Assembly: GCA_026125285.1 (NCBI GenBank)
Contig: JAHCLO010000041.1
Coordinates: 1 to 48,598, forward strand
Reading direction: 5' to 3'
Source of the DNA: Verrucomicrobiia bacterium
Lineage (GTDB): Bacteria > Verrucomicrobiota > Verrucomicrobiia > Limisphaerales > JADLHS01
DNA: 48,598 nt
Shown: positions 36,301 through 44,335 of the stretch, piece by piece
Position numbering within the stretch: position 1 is the stretch's first letter
Layout of the letters: every line of letters starts with the position of its first letter
The notes under the pieces: model-generated
What the model was told of the DNA's origin: nothing
The model's input: only the letters and a program-made list of their open reading frames with translations
Database searches by the model: none
Made by a program: the position numbers and the translations under genes

Positions 36301-36569
36301 GTTGAGCCGGAGCCGTTGACCGAGCGCAGTTCGTCAATCCCTTGAATCGTGTTGACTACTTCCTCAATGGGCTGGGCCACTTGAGATTCCATCTCTGCCG
36401 GCGAAGCCCCCGCCAGCCGGGCGCTGATGCGCACTACGGGAATGTCCACGGACGGAAACCGGTCCACGCCGAGATGGAGATAACCCGCCACGCCGATGAC
36501 CACGAGCGTCATCACGATCATCGTCGCGAAGACTGGTCGGCGAATGCAGATTTCAGCAAGCTTTTGCAT
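33390..36569 (-). CDS. RND efflux transporter, inner-membrane pump (HAE-1/AcrB-like)
   Basis: A 1059-residue proton-driven pump with the duplicated 6+6 membrane-helix plan and two large periplasmic loops. Family marks are CIRRPVFATMIVM at the start, PVVRISARLAGASPAEME, the proton-relay helix GIVIDDAIVVLENIFR (two adjacent Asp), VIFVPVSFMSSISG and, in the second half, ALGLLVLFGVVKKNAILQIDHMNKLR. It probably exports drugs or other amphiphiles together with the adaptor at 36698. The outer-membrane channel is not in the window. Gene order is adaptor then pump, 128 nt apart. Confidence 0.93.
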   Translation of the reverse strand: MQKLAEICIRRPVFATMIVMTLVVIGVAGYLHLGVDRFPSVDIPVVRISARLAGASPAEMESQVAQPIEEVVNTIQGIDELRSVNGSGSTFVAVTFDLDRDIDVAAQDVRDRVATVVRQLPRDMDPPTISKSDTDQQPILSIAVSGPRSRRELTEIADKIIKTHIERSPGVGDVNVVGGLQRAINVWVDADRLAAYQIPITAVRDAVARQNANTPGGNVTTDLREQTLRTMGRLTDAREFNELVIATRNGSPIRVRDIGWAEDGTKEERSQSRLNGELNVTLEVIRQSGANTVAVIEGVKERLRSLEEQLPEDLKMEIIRDQSRYIYQALHEIKTHLVLGSVLACCVVLLFMRNWRATVIAAVAIPASVIASFGMMKALGFTLNSVTMLALVLMVGIVIDDAIVVLENIFRFIEEKKMRPFEAAKAATAEIGLAVMATTLSLVVIFVPVSFMSSISGRFLYQFGITSAVAVLVSLLVSFTLTPMMSARLLRVKRGGEGDETEPRSRTGFYHRIDTFYTALLGWAMRHRPVVAGLALLVMASSIPLYQFVRQEYLPSNVDEGEFDVRVTAPEGTGLGAINEVALKVEDELNHIPGVRFVLTTVGSSFIGGLNSANFYVRLVPHEERTFGWSRLLQWPPWRAWEGNFTQRDVQQEIRQRLRGLPDVRIAVRNPQTFIGGGPNFDIDFALLGPDLDVLFQYADQLRQKAPELGLQDADITLKLDKPELRVEIDRERAANLGVDTEDIASALRIMVGGDDRVTRFRDETMNEDYDVQVRVQEGGRNDAETIARLFVPRKNGGLVRLDNLVQLVPTQTASRIDRLDRQRQVSLRAAVAPGYAQADRIAALRAEAEAMDLPTGYSTRVSGRARELERTFNEFLWAFLLSVILMYIILASQFESLTHPFTILLSLPLSVPFAFLSLLIANQTINLYSALGLLVLFGVVKKNAILQIDHMNKLRERGMERLAAILQGNRERLRPILMTTLTLIAGMTPLALGTGPGAEERRAVAVVVIGGQALCLLLTLVVTPVVYSLLDDVARKLAWKHWRIPEENTAATPVPQGK

Positions 36570-36697
36570 GGTGATTAAGGTGACTCAATGGCGATGCCAC
36601 CGGGCGCGGTTCCTTGAACTCAATGATTGAAGCCGGGCGACGCATGGTTGGGTGGGCGGGCAAGTTAGGCACACAAGTGAGGATTACGGTCATCACT

Positions 36698-37804
36698 TCA
36701 CCCGCCACTTTCGAGGTTATCGTGCTCGGGCGGCGCACCCTGAATGATCAAGGGTTGGCCAGTCCGCAGACCGCCGGGGTCCAGGACCACCTTCTGCCCG
36801 GGCTTCACCCCGGAAGTAATTTCAATCCAGTCCGCGCCCCGCCGCCCCGTGGCGACCGTCCTTTCCACCGCTTTGCCGTCGTTGACGATCACCACCTTCT
36901 CCACCCCGGCAAAGGTTAGGACGGCGCGGGACGGCACGCTTACGGCGGTGTCCCGTTCATTGACCACGATCTGCGCCCGGGCAAACAAGCCGGCCCGCAA
37001 TCCGCCGGGATTCGGCACATCGGCTTCCACCTGCAACATGCGATCCGCTTCCCGAATCGCGGGCGCGATGCGCGCCAGCCGCCCGCGATAGACATTGGAG
37101 TCGCCCTCGACCGCGACGCGCACAGTTTGGCCCAGCCGCACGGCCGGGGAGTCGCGCTCCGGCACTTCCAGGCGCAATCGCAGCGGATCCGTCTTCACCA
37201 GGCGGGCGATGGGGGTGCCGGCGGTGACGTATTCGCCCGCGCTGGCCACGCGTTGCGCGATGGTGCCCTCAAACGGCGCGCACACCCGAGAACGTTCCAG
37301 GTTCAGCCGGGCAATGGCGTCAGCGGCTTCGGCTGCTTTGACTTCGGCACGCGCCCGGGCATCTTCGGCAATGGCCAGGTCCAGATCACTGGTGGAGGCA
37401 ATCTTGTCCTGCTGCAAGTTCTCGATGCGCTTGAGATTCTGCGCGGCGTTGGCGGCACTGGCTGCGGCGCGGGCCAGATTGGCGGCCGACTGACGGGCCG
37501 ACGCTTCATAAGAAGTGGTGTCAATCAACGCCAGCTCCTGGCCAGCGTTAACTGCATCACCCACGTCCACGTGCAGTTTTTCCAACTGTCCCGCCACCTG
37601 CGCCGCAATGGTGGCATCCTCCCGGGCCAGGAGCGTGCCGGTAACCGTCAACGCGTGTTCCACGGGCCGTAGGATCACTGGCGCCACCTGGACGGTGCGC
37701 GCGGGCGGCTCGGGCCGCTCGGCTCTGGTGTTGTTCGGGTGGTCGCACGAACTGAGCAAGCCAGCTAGAACAAGCAGCGCCAATGGATTGAACCCGAACT
37801 TCAT
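36698..37804 (-). CDS. RND efflux adaptor lipoprotein (membrane fusion protein)
   Basis: A 368-residue periplasmic adaptor. The lipobox LLSSC (Cys20) indicates lipid anchoring. Lipoyl-like halves (AREDATIAAQVAGQLEKLHV and CAPFEGTIAQRVASAGEYV) flank a helical hairpin of Ala-rich coiled coil (residues about 95-165). A beta-barrel (VPERDSPAVRLGQTVRV) and the membrane-proximal domain follow. It links the pump to an outer-membrane channel. First gene of the pair. Confidence 0.92.
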   Translation of the reverse strand: MKFGFNPLALLVLAGLLSSCDHPNNTRAERPEPPARTVQVAPVILRPVEHALTVTGTLLAREDATIAAQVAGQLEKLHVDVGDAVNAGQELALIDTTSYEASARQSAANLARAAASAANAAQNLKRIENLQQDKIASTSDLDLAIAEDARARAEVKAAEAADAIARLNLERSRVCAPFEGTIAQRVASAGEYVTAGTPIARLVKTDPLRLRLEVPERDSPAVRLGQTVRVAVEGDSNVYRGRLARIAPAIREADRMLQVEADVPNPGGLRAGLFARAQIVVNERDTAVSVPSRAVLTFAGVEKVVIVNDGKAVERTVATGRRGADWIEITSGVKPGQKVVLDPGGLRTGQPLIIQGAPPEHDNLESGG

Positions 37805-38124
37805 GGCGACAAGCTACACACAACCCAGCCGCCGGTCGAGTCACCATCGTCGTCCAATTTGGCCCGCAGTCCAAACTCCCGTGACCGAGGTTAAGATCCT
37901 CGTCGAACACACAACCGCGCACGTAGCTCATCTCCTGGGCTGAACCATCCGCGTCGTGAGCGAAATTCTCGAGATACAACGGCAGGACCCGCTTCTGATA
38001 AGCTCTCGCATTTACATCACTCGCGCGCGTTAACTCAAATGGAATTACACCCGAGGTGACGGACTGGGATGGGGTAGAAGGCTTCGTTGCTCGCGGATAA
38101 GAGACACCGGGAATAACCGGTCTG
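37805..38124. other. Gap without a confident gene
   Basis: 320 nt upstream of the efflux operon. The minus strand is open through it (including YQKRVLPLYLENFAHDADG), continuous with the frame over the adaptor start, but I recognise no family and see no ribosome site. Promoter elements for the efflux genes should lie here; none is clear. Possibly remnant of a lost gene next to the transposase fragment. Confidence 0.4.
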
Positions 38125-38395
38125 ATGCCCATGAGCAAAGACTTGAAAACTGAATTGTCACCCAAACTCCGGGTTCGTTCTGCCCGTCGCTCACGCGAGG
38201 GTAAGAGCTGCATCCTTGACCGGCTCTGCGAAGACCACGGCTACGAACACAAGTATGCCAGCAAGGTGCTGCGTGGCACCGTGCCGCCTGCCAGTGGGCG
38301 GAAACATTCCAGTCGCGAACCGGGCGACACGCTGATCGAGCAGGTGGTGCGTACAATCCGACCGGTCGCCGAGCAGCCATGCGGCAACGCGGGCT
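38125..38395 (+). pseudogene. Transposase/integrase N-terminal remnant
   Basis: An open frame whose first 90 residues (LRVRSARRSREGKSCILDRL, HGYEHKYASKVLRG, then IEQVVRTIRPVAEQPCG) resemble the helical N-terminal part of rve-type integrase/transposases. These have a 'leaving R..R..K..IL.E.....GY..K.A...L' pattern. After about 38395 the frame continues to 38634 with unrelated peptide. The DDE catalytic domain is missing, so this is a broken element. I see no terminal inverted repeats. It lies 400 nt from the CAU tRNA gene. The intervening 38396-38797 contains nothing I can name. Confidence 0.6.
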
Positions 38396-38800
38396 ATCAA
38401 CCTTCGCTAAAGGGATTTCGTCCTCCAGCCCGGGGTTGCGAGAAACGAGTTGCCTCGGGTCGTTGTCCAACAAACTGGCTCCAAATCAGCGTTGGTGGGG
38501 CGCTGTTTGAACATGCACGCCAAAGCACGATCCGTTTCCTGGCTCAACTCGACAATCCGAATTTCGCGTTCGCGTCCGCTGCGTTGAGTTTGGCCCTCGC
38601 TCACAATCATGCGCTCGACCAACTCAGGGCTTGAATCGGATCGAACGTCCATGCAGCGCGCCGCGCCAGGTCAGGCCCGGTCGCACGGGTGGCGGCGGAA
38701 AACGCGGAGGATTGGCAGCCCGATCGGTGTCGCACCCCAGTTCCTGGTCGCCGGTGGAAACCGCGCTTCTTTGTGCTACCTCGCGATGAGGCGAGATTGG

Positions 38801-38874
38801 TGGGCCTGCTCGGACTTGAACCGAGAACCCCGGCATTATGAGTGCCATGCTCTAACCGATTGAGCTACAGGCCC
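38801..38874 (-). tRNA. tRNA with CAU anticodon, probably elongator Met
   Basis: 74 nt folding as a complete cloverleaf. The acceptor GGGCCTG pairs with CAGGCCC; the D arm has AGCTCAATCGGTTAGAGC. The anticodon loop is CTCATAA on a GGCA/TGCC stem (anticodon at 38838-38840). The T arm is CTCGG-TTCAAGT-CCGAG. CCA is encoded (to 38798). The loop and GGGGTT variable region resemble elongator tRNA-Met. tRNA-Ile2, whose CAU is modified to lysidine, cannot be excluded. It is not the initiator type, since the first pair is G-C. Confidence 0.93.
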
Positions 38875-38897
38875 GGCACAATCAACCGCGTCGTGTC

Positions 38898-38925
38898 ATT
38901 GTGCTGGCTTCTTTCGGAACGTCAA
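38898..38925 (-). promoter_or_regulatory. Likely sigma-70 promoter for the tRNA
   Basis: On the minus strand TTGACG (38920-38925) is followed after 16 nt by CACAAT (38898-38903). Transcription would start about 15 nt before the mature tRNA 5' end, leaving a short leader. Match to consensus is 5/6 and 4/6. Confidence 0.45.
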
Positions 38926-39200
38926 CTTTTTCACATTGGCTGGGAGCGTTCGCTCCTTGGAGCATTCCATTGCGCCGCCCGTTTTCTTCGTACTCTCACG
39001 ACGTCCGGCGAGACCTGAAACTACGGCGAGCGGTCGTGTCTGCGAACAACTGTCCCGCCGCCGCGTTTCGACGGCTGACAAACTGCGTGGCGCCCGCCAA
39101 TTCAGGTAAGGAAAATGCCAAGAACTGCCGAGCCGTGGGGTCGGCATGGCGATACAAGAGGGGAGAAGGTCTGAACCCCAGACCGCCTCTCAACCAGTTT
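38926..39200. other. Non-coding gap before the peroxidase, with a hairpin
   Basis: No gene is seen between the tRNA promoter and 39201. GGTCTG-AACCC-CAGACC (39168-39184) forms a small stem-loop ending 16 nt before the peroxidase start, where it could affect ribosome access. The frame of the next gene is open through part of this gap but without conserved content. Confidence 0.45.
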
Positions 39201-40232
39201 ATGAAAACGAGAATAAGCTTTGCTCGATTGATTGTTGCAGCCACCGCCATGGTTGCCACGTGTGCTTATGCCACTGAATCGTTGACGCCCGCCCAAGTTC
39301 AGGAGCTGCGCAAGAACGCCCTCCAATTCACCAGCGCGATTCCCGATAAAATGCCCGGAGCGGAGAAAGACACCGCCGCGCAGGTTGCCTTGGGCAAGAG
39401 ACTCTACTTCGACACCATCCTCTCGAAGAACCAGTCCCAGTCCTGCAACACCTGCCATCGGGTGGATGACGGTCTGCCCGGCGCCGACGGTGAGGCGACC
39501 TCGCCCGGGGCCTTTGGCAAGCGTGGCGACCGCAATTCGCCGACCACGTTGAACGCGGGTTTCCATCATGCGCAGTTTTGGGATGGTCGCGCGGCCACGT
39601 TGGAGGAACAGGCCAAAGGCCCCGTGCTGAATCCGGTGGAAATGGCCATGCCGGACGAAGCCGAGGTGCTGAAGCGATTGCGTGACCACCAGGAATACCC
39701 CGGCCTCTTCAAGGCAGCCTTTGGCGCGGAAAACCCGCCGGTCTCCTATGATAACATGGCGAAGGCCATCGCGGCGTTCGAACGCACGTTGATCACGCGC
39801 GACCGGTTCGACGATTTTCTCAAAGGTGACGACCGCGCCCTCTCGGCGGCGGAGTTGCGCGGATTGCAGACGTTCACGGCCAATGGTTGTACGGCCTGCC
39901 ATAATGGTCCGCTCCTCGGCGCGAACAGTTTCCAGAAGGCTGGATTGATCCATCCGTTCCCGACCAAAGATCCGGGACGTCGGGCCGTCACCGAGGACGA
40001 ATTCGACGAGGCCAAGTTCAAGGTGCCAACACTGCGCAACATCGCGCTCACGGGTCCGTACTTTCACGACGGCTCAATTCGCTCACTGGATGATGCGGTG
40101 AAAATGATGGGCTGGCATCAGCTCGGCAAGGAACTCAGTACGGAGGAAATTCGCGAGATCGGAGTTTTCCTGCACACGCTCTCGGGCAAGGACCGAAGGC
40201 CAATCACCGCCGCAAGCGGTGGCGGGCAGTAG
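39201..40232 (+). CDS. Di-haem cytochrome c peroxidase (CcpA/MauG family)
   Basis: A 343-residue periplasmic protein that should reduce hydrogen peroxide with electrons from small cytochromes. A signal peptide (ISFARLIVAATAMVATCAYA) precedes two c-type haem sites, CNTCH (Cys82-His86) and CTACH (Cys230-His234). The typical LGKRLYFDTILS, RNSPTTLNAGFHHAQFWDGRA, NPVEMAMP, and FKVPTLRNIALTGPYFHDG are present, the last with the distal ligand region. The MKTR start at 39201 gives a proper signal peptide. Stand-alone, convergent with the AraC gene. Confidence 0.92.
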   Translation: MKTRISFARLIVAATAMVATCAYATESLTPAQVQELRKNALQFTSAIPDKMPGAEKDTAAQVALGKRLYFDTILSKNQSQSCNTCHRVDDGLPGADGEATSPGAFGKRGDRNSPTTLNAGFHHAQFWDGRAATLEEQAKGPVLNPVEMAMPDEAEVLKRLRDHQEYPGLFKAAFGAENPPVSYDNMAKAIAAFERTLITRDRFDDFLKGDDRALSAAELRGLQTFTANGCTACHNGPLLGANSFQKAGLIHPFPTKDPGRRAVTEDEFDEAKFKVPTLRNIALTGPYFHDGSIRSLDDAVKMMGWHQLGKELSTEEIREIGVFLHTLSGKDRRPITAASGGGQ

Positions 40233-40273
40233 CCGACGCCAACTCCCATTCATCCGGCAAAGTAGCCTGGGCG

Positions 40274-41287
40274 TTACTCGCCGCGGCGCGGTTTGAGCGC
40301 AGAGTCCTGAGTGGGCGTCCGCAGCGGGTAAAGCCCGGGACAGCAGCCGAAGGTTTCGTGAAACGCCTGGCTGAAATGGCTCAAGCTGGAGTAACCGACT
40401 TCTAGCGCCGCTTCCGTGACATTGAACTCGCCGGAACGAAGCAACTCCGCCGCGCGATCCATGCGCAGTTGCCGCAAGTACTGGGTGATCGTCATGCCCG
40501 TGGCCGTGGAGAACGTGCGGCTCAGATGAAACTGGCTGCACCCCACCGCCCGGCCAATTTCCTCAAGACTCAACGGTGTGGCCAGGTTCGCGCGCAGCAG
40601 GGCGATGACTTTTTCCACGCGCTCGGCGGACAGTCTTTGTTGTCGCTGGCAAAACATCTCCTGCCCGTCCGGCGCGAGAAAGAACAGATCGGCCACCACC
40701 TCCAGGGCCTTGGCTTGATACCAAAGCGTCTGGGCGGCAGCCAGCACCGGCGGTTCGCGCAGACTCGCGAGGAGCTGTTGCTGACGGGCGGTGAGCCGTG
40801 ACGTTGGTGCGAGGGCGGAGGATTCTCCCTGACCGGCTATTACCTCGCTCACGACCGGATGCAGGGTTGGCGCGAAGTCGCCGAGATTTTGGCGCACGAA
40901 GTCGAACGACATTTCAACGGTAAGGAACTGATGGTGTTGCCGCGCCTCCCGCACCGCGCGTACCGGCGTGTCGCCGCGACGATAGAAGCCGACCGTCAAC
41001 GGGGTGAAGGCCGCCTCCGAATTCTTGAGGCTGATGGTGCCGTTACCGGCGAGATTGAGGCAGACCTCCACGCTGGCCGGGTGAAAACTCCTTCCCCAGT
41101 CAATTTCCTCGCGCGACTCGAAATCGTGCCACTCGAAACTGGCGCCCGTGCTGCGAAAACTACCATGCAGATGCTGCCAGCCGGCACCAACCGAACGCCA
41201 CGCCGGCCGCTCGGAAAACACTTCGCTCGTCCGGGCCGGACTGGAGGACGCGGCGGCAGAGTTGTTTCGGGCGATGGTGGCGCGCAT
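40274..41287 (-). CDS. AraC-family transcription regulator
   Basis: A 337-residue regulator. The N-terminal sensing part (about 1-220) has a beta-rich stretch (ASVEVCLNLAGNGTISL) and no recognised ligand motif. The C-terminal double helix-turn-helix (about 230-325) has SLEEIGRAVGCSQFHLSRTF, YLRQLRMDRAAELLRSG, VTEAALEVGYSSLSHFSQAF and the end FGCCPGLYP. ATG 41287 is preferred to the TTG three codons earlier. Target unknown; its neighbours are the peroxidase (convergent) and gatC. Confidence 0.88.
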   Translation of the reverse strand: MRATIARNNSAAASSSPARTSEVFSERPAWRSVGAGWQHLHGSFRSTGASFEWHDFESREEIDWGRSFHPASVEVCLNLAGNGTISLKNSEAAFTPLTVGFYRRGDTPVRAVREARQHHQFLTVEMSFDFVRQNLGDFAPTLHPVVSEVIAGQGESSALAPTSRLTARQQQLLASLREPPVLAAAQTLWYQAKALEVVADLFFLAPDGQEMFCQRQQRLSAERVEKVIALLRANLATPLSLEEIGRAVGCSQFHLSRTFSTATGMTITQYLRQLRMDRAAELLRSGEFNVTEAALEVGYSSLSHFSQAFHETFGCCPGLYPLRTPTQDSALKPRRGE

Positions 41288-41404
41288 TGGCCACAATTTG
41301 CCATCTTCAGCCGGCCAGGCAACCTATTGTGTGAAGCCGCAGGCAAATTAGGGTTGGTCCAGCCGCCGCACAGGGATGACGACGGGGGGAGTCACCGGCT
41401 ACGT

Positions 41405-41692
41405 TTACTCGACGATCTTGGGGACTACGAACAGACCATTGGCGTGCGCCGGGGCGTTACGCATAGCTTCCTCATGGGGGAGCGAGGGGTGCAATTCGTC
41501 AGCCCGGGTCACGTTCATCCGCGGCACGGCGTGCGCCGTTGGCTCGACTCCGCTGACATCCAGCTCCTTCAGCTTCTCGATGTAGCTGAGAATGTGGCCG
41601 AGTTGCGCGCCGAGCTTCTGTTCCTCTTCGGGCGTCAGTTGGATGCGCGCGAGATGCGCGACGTATTTGACATCAATTTGCACCACAGACAT
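41405..41692 (-). CDS. gatC: Asp/Glu-tRNA amidotransferase subunit C
   Basis: A 95-residue chaperone-like subunit of the GatCAB enzyme that converts Glu-tRNA-Gln and Asp-tRNA-Asn. It shows the family pattern IDVKYVAHLARIQLTPEEEQ, ILSYIEKLKELDVSGVEP, and the C-terminal NAPAHANGLFVVPKIVE. GatA and GatB are not adjacent, as AraC follows within 120 nt. The 236 nt upstream (41693-41928) shows no gene. Confidence 0.93.
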   Translation of the reverse strand: MSVVQIDVKYVAHLARIQLTPEEEQKLGAQLGHILSYIEKLKELDVSGVEPTAHAVPRMNVTRADELHPSLPHEEAMRNAPAHANGLFVVPKIVE

Positions 41693-41928
41693 GACCGCAG
41701 AGTAGGGGCAGAGGTCGCGCGGGAGAAGCGGAAAAACTCCCGCGTGGGATGCAAAGTGCGCGATAAATCAGACGGCGGGAGCGGAGTATTGGGGATCGAA
41801 GCGTGGCCGCCGGAAACGACCGGCGACATGCGACAATCGCTGACAAGTTATTCGAGCCATCCGATTGCCCAGCGGGACGGCGCTGCAGCGGTCCAGGCAG
41901 CAAACTCGTCACCACAACCCTTCTGAGA

Positions 41929-42159
41929 TCATCGTGGGAACCGCCGACGCCAGAGGTGCCGCACAAACCAAAAGCACGCCAGCGCGAGGAGGGCAACGCC
42001 GCTCCAGAACGGCCACCAGAAATGTCTGTCGTCAAGACCACCTACTGCCGAAGGAACAGCCCGGACAACGCCTATGGCTGCGTAGAGCCACCAATAGGCA
42101 TAGGCAATACACAAGCTGCCGATAACGGCTGCAAGGCCGGATTTGGCTCTTGGGTTCAT
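41929..42159 (-). CDS. Small two-helix membrane protein, unknown
   Basis: A 76-residue protein with two hydrophobic helices (SGLAAVIGSLCIAYAYWWLY and FWSGVALLALACFWFV), separated by a short charged loop, and a basic tail RHLWRRRFPR. I do not recognise a family. ATG 42159 gives the cleaner N-terminus MNPRAKSG, but no ribosome site is seen. It lies 53 nt after the ptsH stop on the same strand. Could be a lone gene or the end of the hprK-ptsH transcript. Confidence 0.5.
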   Translation of the reverse strand: MNPRAKSGLAAVIGSLCIAYAYWWLYAAIGVVRAVPSAVGGLDDRHFWWPFWSGVALLALACFWFVRHLWRRRFPR

Positions 42160-42212
42160 AGTTTGGTGTAACGCTCGCTGCCGCCTAACTTGAACAAGCA
42201 ATATTTTCTCGC

Positions 42213-42512
42213 TCAATCCTCGTCAAACCGCCGTTTGAGCAGGTTCTCGAGTTCATTGATGGCCTGCGAAGCGTCCGGGCCATCCGCGTGGACCGTCAAC
42301 TTGCTGCCGGGCCCGGCGGCCAGCATCATCAGTCCCATAATGCTCTTGCCATTAACCTTTTCCCCGTCCTTTTCGACGAAGATTTCGCTGCTGAAGCGGT
42401 TGGCGGTCTTGACGAACATGGCGGCGGGCCGGGCGTGGATGCCCAGCTTGTTTTGCACCGTCAGTTCTTTGGTCAGGTTTCCGCCGTTGTCCGGCAATTT
42501 TTTGGCGCTCAT
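42213..42512 (-). CDS. ptsH: HPr phosphocarrier protein
   Basis: A 99-residue PTS phosphocarrier. NKLGIHARPA holds the active His26 (His15 of classical HPr), and NGKSIMGLMML holds Ser57 (Ser46), the site of HPr kinase. So both the enzyme I and the regulatory phosphorylation sites are present. Starts at 42512 (MSAKK) or 42524 (MRDP) are both possible; neither has a clear ribosome site. It lies 50 nt after hprK, its likely kinase. No sugar-specific permease is linked. Confidence 0.92.
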   Translation of the reverse strand: MSAKKLPDNGGNLTKELTVQNKLGIHARPAAMFVKTANRFSSEIFVEKDGEKVNGKSIMGLMMLAAGPGSKLTVHADGPDASQAINELENLLKRRFDED

Positions 42513-42562
42513 CGGATCGCGCATTATACCTAGCTGAAACGGCGCCGTTGCGCCAATCAATT

Positions 42563-43510
42563 CTACAGTTTGCTGCCCGCCGCCATCTTGGCGATCAACC
42601 GGTCGTTCAATTCCTTGGCGGGATTATATCCGGCCATTTTGAGCTTGGTTTGAAACGCCGCCACTTCGATCAAGCGGGCCAGGTCGCGACCCGGACGCAC
42701 GGGGATGGTGATTTGCGGTACGTCCACCCCGAGGATCTTGGTGAATTCCTGCTCCATGCCGAGGCGGTCCACGTCCGACACTTCATTCCATGCCTTGAGG
42801 GTGACCACCAGGTCCACTCGCTTCTCGGCCCGGATGCACTTCACGCCGAACATGGCAGCCACGTTGATGATCCCGATGCCGCGGACCTCCATGTGATTAC
42901 GGGTGACTTCCGAGCTCGTGCCAATGATGTCACGGCCATCCATCAGCGTGACGCGGGTCACGTCGTCGGCCACCAGGCTGTAGCCGCGCTCGATGAGGGC
43001 CAGCACACATTCGCTTTTGCCGATGCCACTCTCGCCCTTGATGATGACGCCCACGCCGAGGATGTCCACCATGCTGCCCATTTCCGTGCTGCGCGGGGCG
43101 AACATCATCTCCAGTGCCAGCGTAGCGAGGTTGATGAACTTCATCGTGATCAGCGGGCATTGGAAGATCGGCACGTCCGCCGCCTCGGCGGCGCGAAGGA
43201 ACTGCGGGTCCGGCTTGTGACTGCGGCTGAACACAACACAGGGAATTCGGTGCGCGAAGAAATCTTCGTAGCGCCGCCCGCGTGAAACCGGGTCGAGCGA
43301 TTTGAGATAGTAGGCCTCGGCATTGCCGATCACCTGGACGCGCTTGTGGGCGAAGTATTTCTTGAAACCGGTCAGCACCAGTCCGGGCCGGTTGACCGTC
43401 GGTTCGTGAATGATCCGTTTGAGACCTTTTGCCCCGGCGGTGAGCCGCAATTGCAGCGCGCCGGCGTGGTCGTTGTAAAACCGTTCAACCGTGACGTTGT
43501 CGTGTCGCAT
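42563..43510 (-). CDS. hprK: HPr kinase/phosphorylase with altered active-site position
   Basis: A 315-residue enzyme that phosphorylates HPr on Ser. The P-loop is GESGIGKS (159-166), then GYSLVADD, and the family signature MEVRGIGIINVAAMFG is intact. The N-terminal domain has VNRPGLVLTGFKKYFAHKRV, typical of HprK. At the usual TxxHG site 15 residues before the P-loop the sequence reads STEMGSMVDI, with Met144 where other HprK have His. This may weaken one of the two activities. It lies between lptB and ptsH on the minus strand. Confidence 0.92.
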   Translation of the reverse strand: MRHDNVTVERFYNDHAGALQLRLTAGAKGLKRIIHEPTVNRPGLVLTGFKKYFAHKRVQVIGNAEAYYLKSLDPVSRGRRYEDFFAHRIPCVVFSRSHKPDPQFLRAAEAADVPIFQCPLITMKFINLATLALEMMFAPRSTEMGSMVDILGVGVIIKGESGIGKSECVLALIERGYSLVADDVTRVTLMDGRDIIGTSSEVTRNHMEVRGIGIINVAAMFGVKCIRAEKRVDLVVTLKAWNEVSDVDRLGMEQEFTKILGVDVPQITIPVRPGRDLARLIEVAAFQTKLKMAGYNPAKELNDRLIAKMAAGSKL

Positions 43511-43570
43511 GTCGGATGGAGTTGGCGATGACGCGAGGCCACCTGCCTCAACGGCTCATCAATTCTCGTG

Positions 43571-44335
43571 TCAAAGATTAAAGTCCGGGCCCAGATAAAT
43601 CTCCCGCGCCTTCGGATCATTCGCCAGGAATTCCGCGCTGCCCTCAATGAGCACCTGGCCCTTGACGATGATATAGCCGCGATCAATCAGCTTCAGCATC
43701 TCGCGGGCGCTGTGGTCGGTGATCAGCAACCCCAAGCCACGGTCGCGCAACCGGCGCACAATTTTCTGCACCTCGTACACTGCCAGCGGATCAATGCCCG
43801 CAAACGGCTCGTCCAGCAACATGAGCTTGGGACTGGTTACCAGGGCCCGGGTGATTTCGAGCCGGCGTTTCTCGCCGCCGCTCAACGTGTAGGCCTTGCT
43901 GCGGGCGAGCGGCGTGAGCTCCAATTCCTCCAGCAAGTACTTCAGTCGCACGGCGCGTTCGGCCCGCTTCATCTTGCAGGTTTCGAGAATGGCCAGAATG
44001 TTTTCTTCCACCGTCAGTTTGCGGAACACGGATGGTTCCTGCGTCAGATAGCCCATCCCCAACCGGGCCCGTTGGTGCATGGGCAAGCCGGTGATGTCGC
44101 GGTTCTGAAACTTGACCTCGCCTTCGTCCGGTTTAACCACGCCCACCACCATGTTGAAGGTGGTCGTCTTGCCCGCGCCATTCGGGCCCAACAACCCCAC
44201 GATTTCGCCCGCGTCCACGCGGATGGAAACCTTGTTGACCACGCGGCGGGAGCGGTACTCCTTCACCAAGTCTTGCGTGGACAGCAACGACTCGCCGTTG
44301 GCCGGCTGTTCTGCTGGTGACGCGGCTTCGTTCAT
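43571..44335 (-). CDS. lptB: LPS export ABC transporter ATPase LptB
   Basis: A 254-residue cytoplasmic ATPase powering LPS transport through the LptBFG complex. Walker A GLLGPNGAGKTTTFNM, the Q-loop GMGYLTQEPSVFRKL, the signature LSGGEKRRLEITRAL and Walker B LMLLDEPFAGIDP are all as in LptB. ATG 44335 overlaps the lptCA stop (ATGA). It is 60 nt before hprK. LptF and LptG are not in the window. Confidence 0.93.
   Translation of the reverse strand: MNEAASPAEQPANGESLLSTQDLVKEYRSRRVVNKVSIRVDAGEIVGLLGPNGAGKTTTFNMVVGVVKPDEGEVKFQNRDITGLPMHQRARLGMGYLTQEPSVFRKLTVEENILAILETCKMKRAERAVRLKYLLEELELTPLARSKAYTLSGGEKRRLEITRALVTSPKLMLLDEPFAGIDPLAVYEVQKIVRRLRDRGLGLLITDHSAREMLKLIDRGYIIVKGQVLIEGSAEFLANDPKAREIYLGPDFNL

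Noticed and set aside
34704..36305. Long plus-strand frame opposite the RND pump
   Set aside because: Antisense shadow of the pump; His/Arg/Gly-rich composition and no family motif.
40198..40232. CACCGC-CGCAA-GCGGTG hairpin at the end of the peroxidase gene as terminator
   Set aside because: It lies inside the coding region and has no T tract.
42171..42189. attC-like half site (GTTAGGC...GCGTTA on the minus strand) before the small membrane protein
   Set aside because: Only one half is visible, the second core does not match GTTRRRY, and no integrase or cassette array is present.
42523..42528. TATAAT on the minus strand as a ptsH promoter
   Set aside because: No -35 element at proper distance, and it overlaps a possible start codon.
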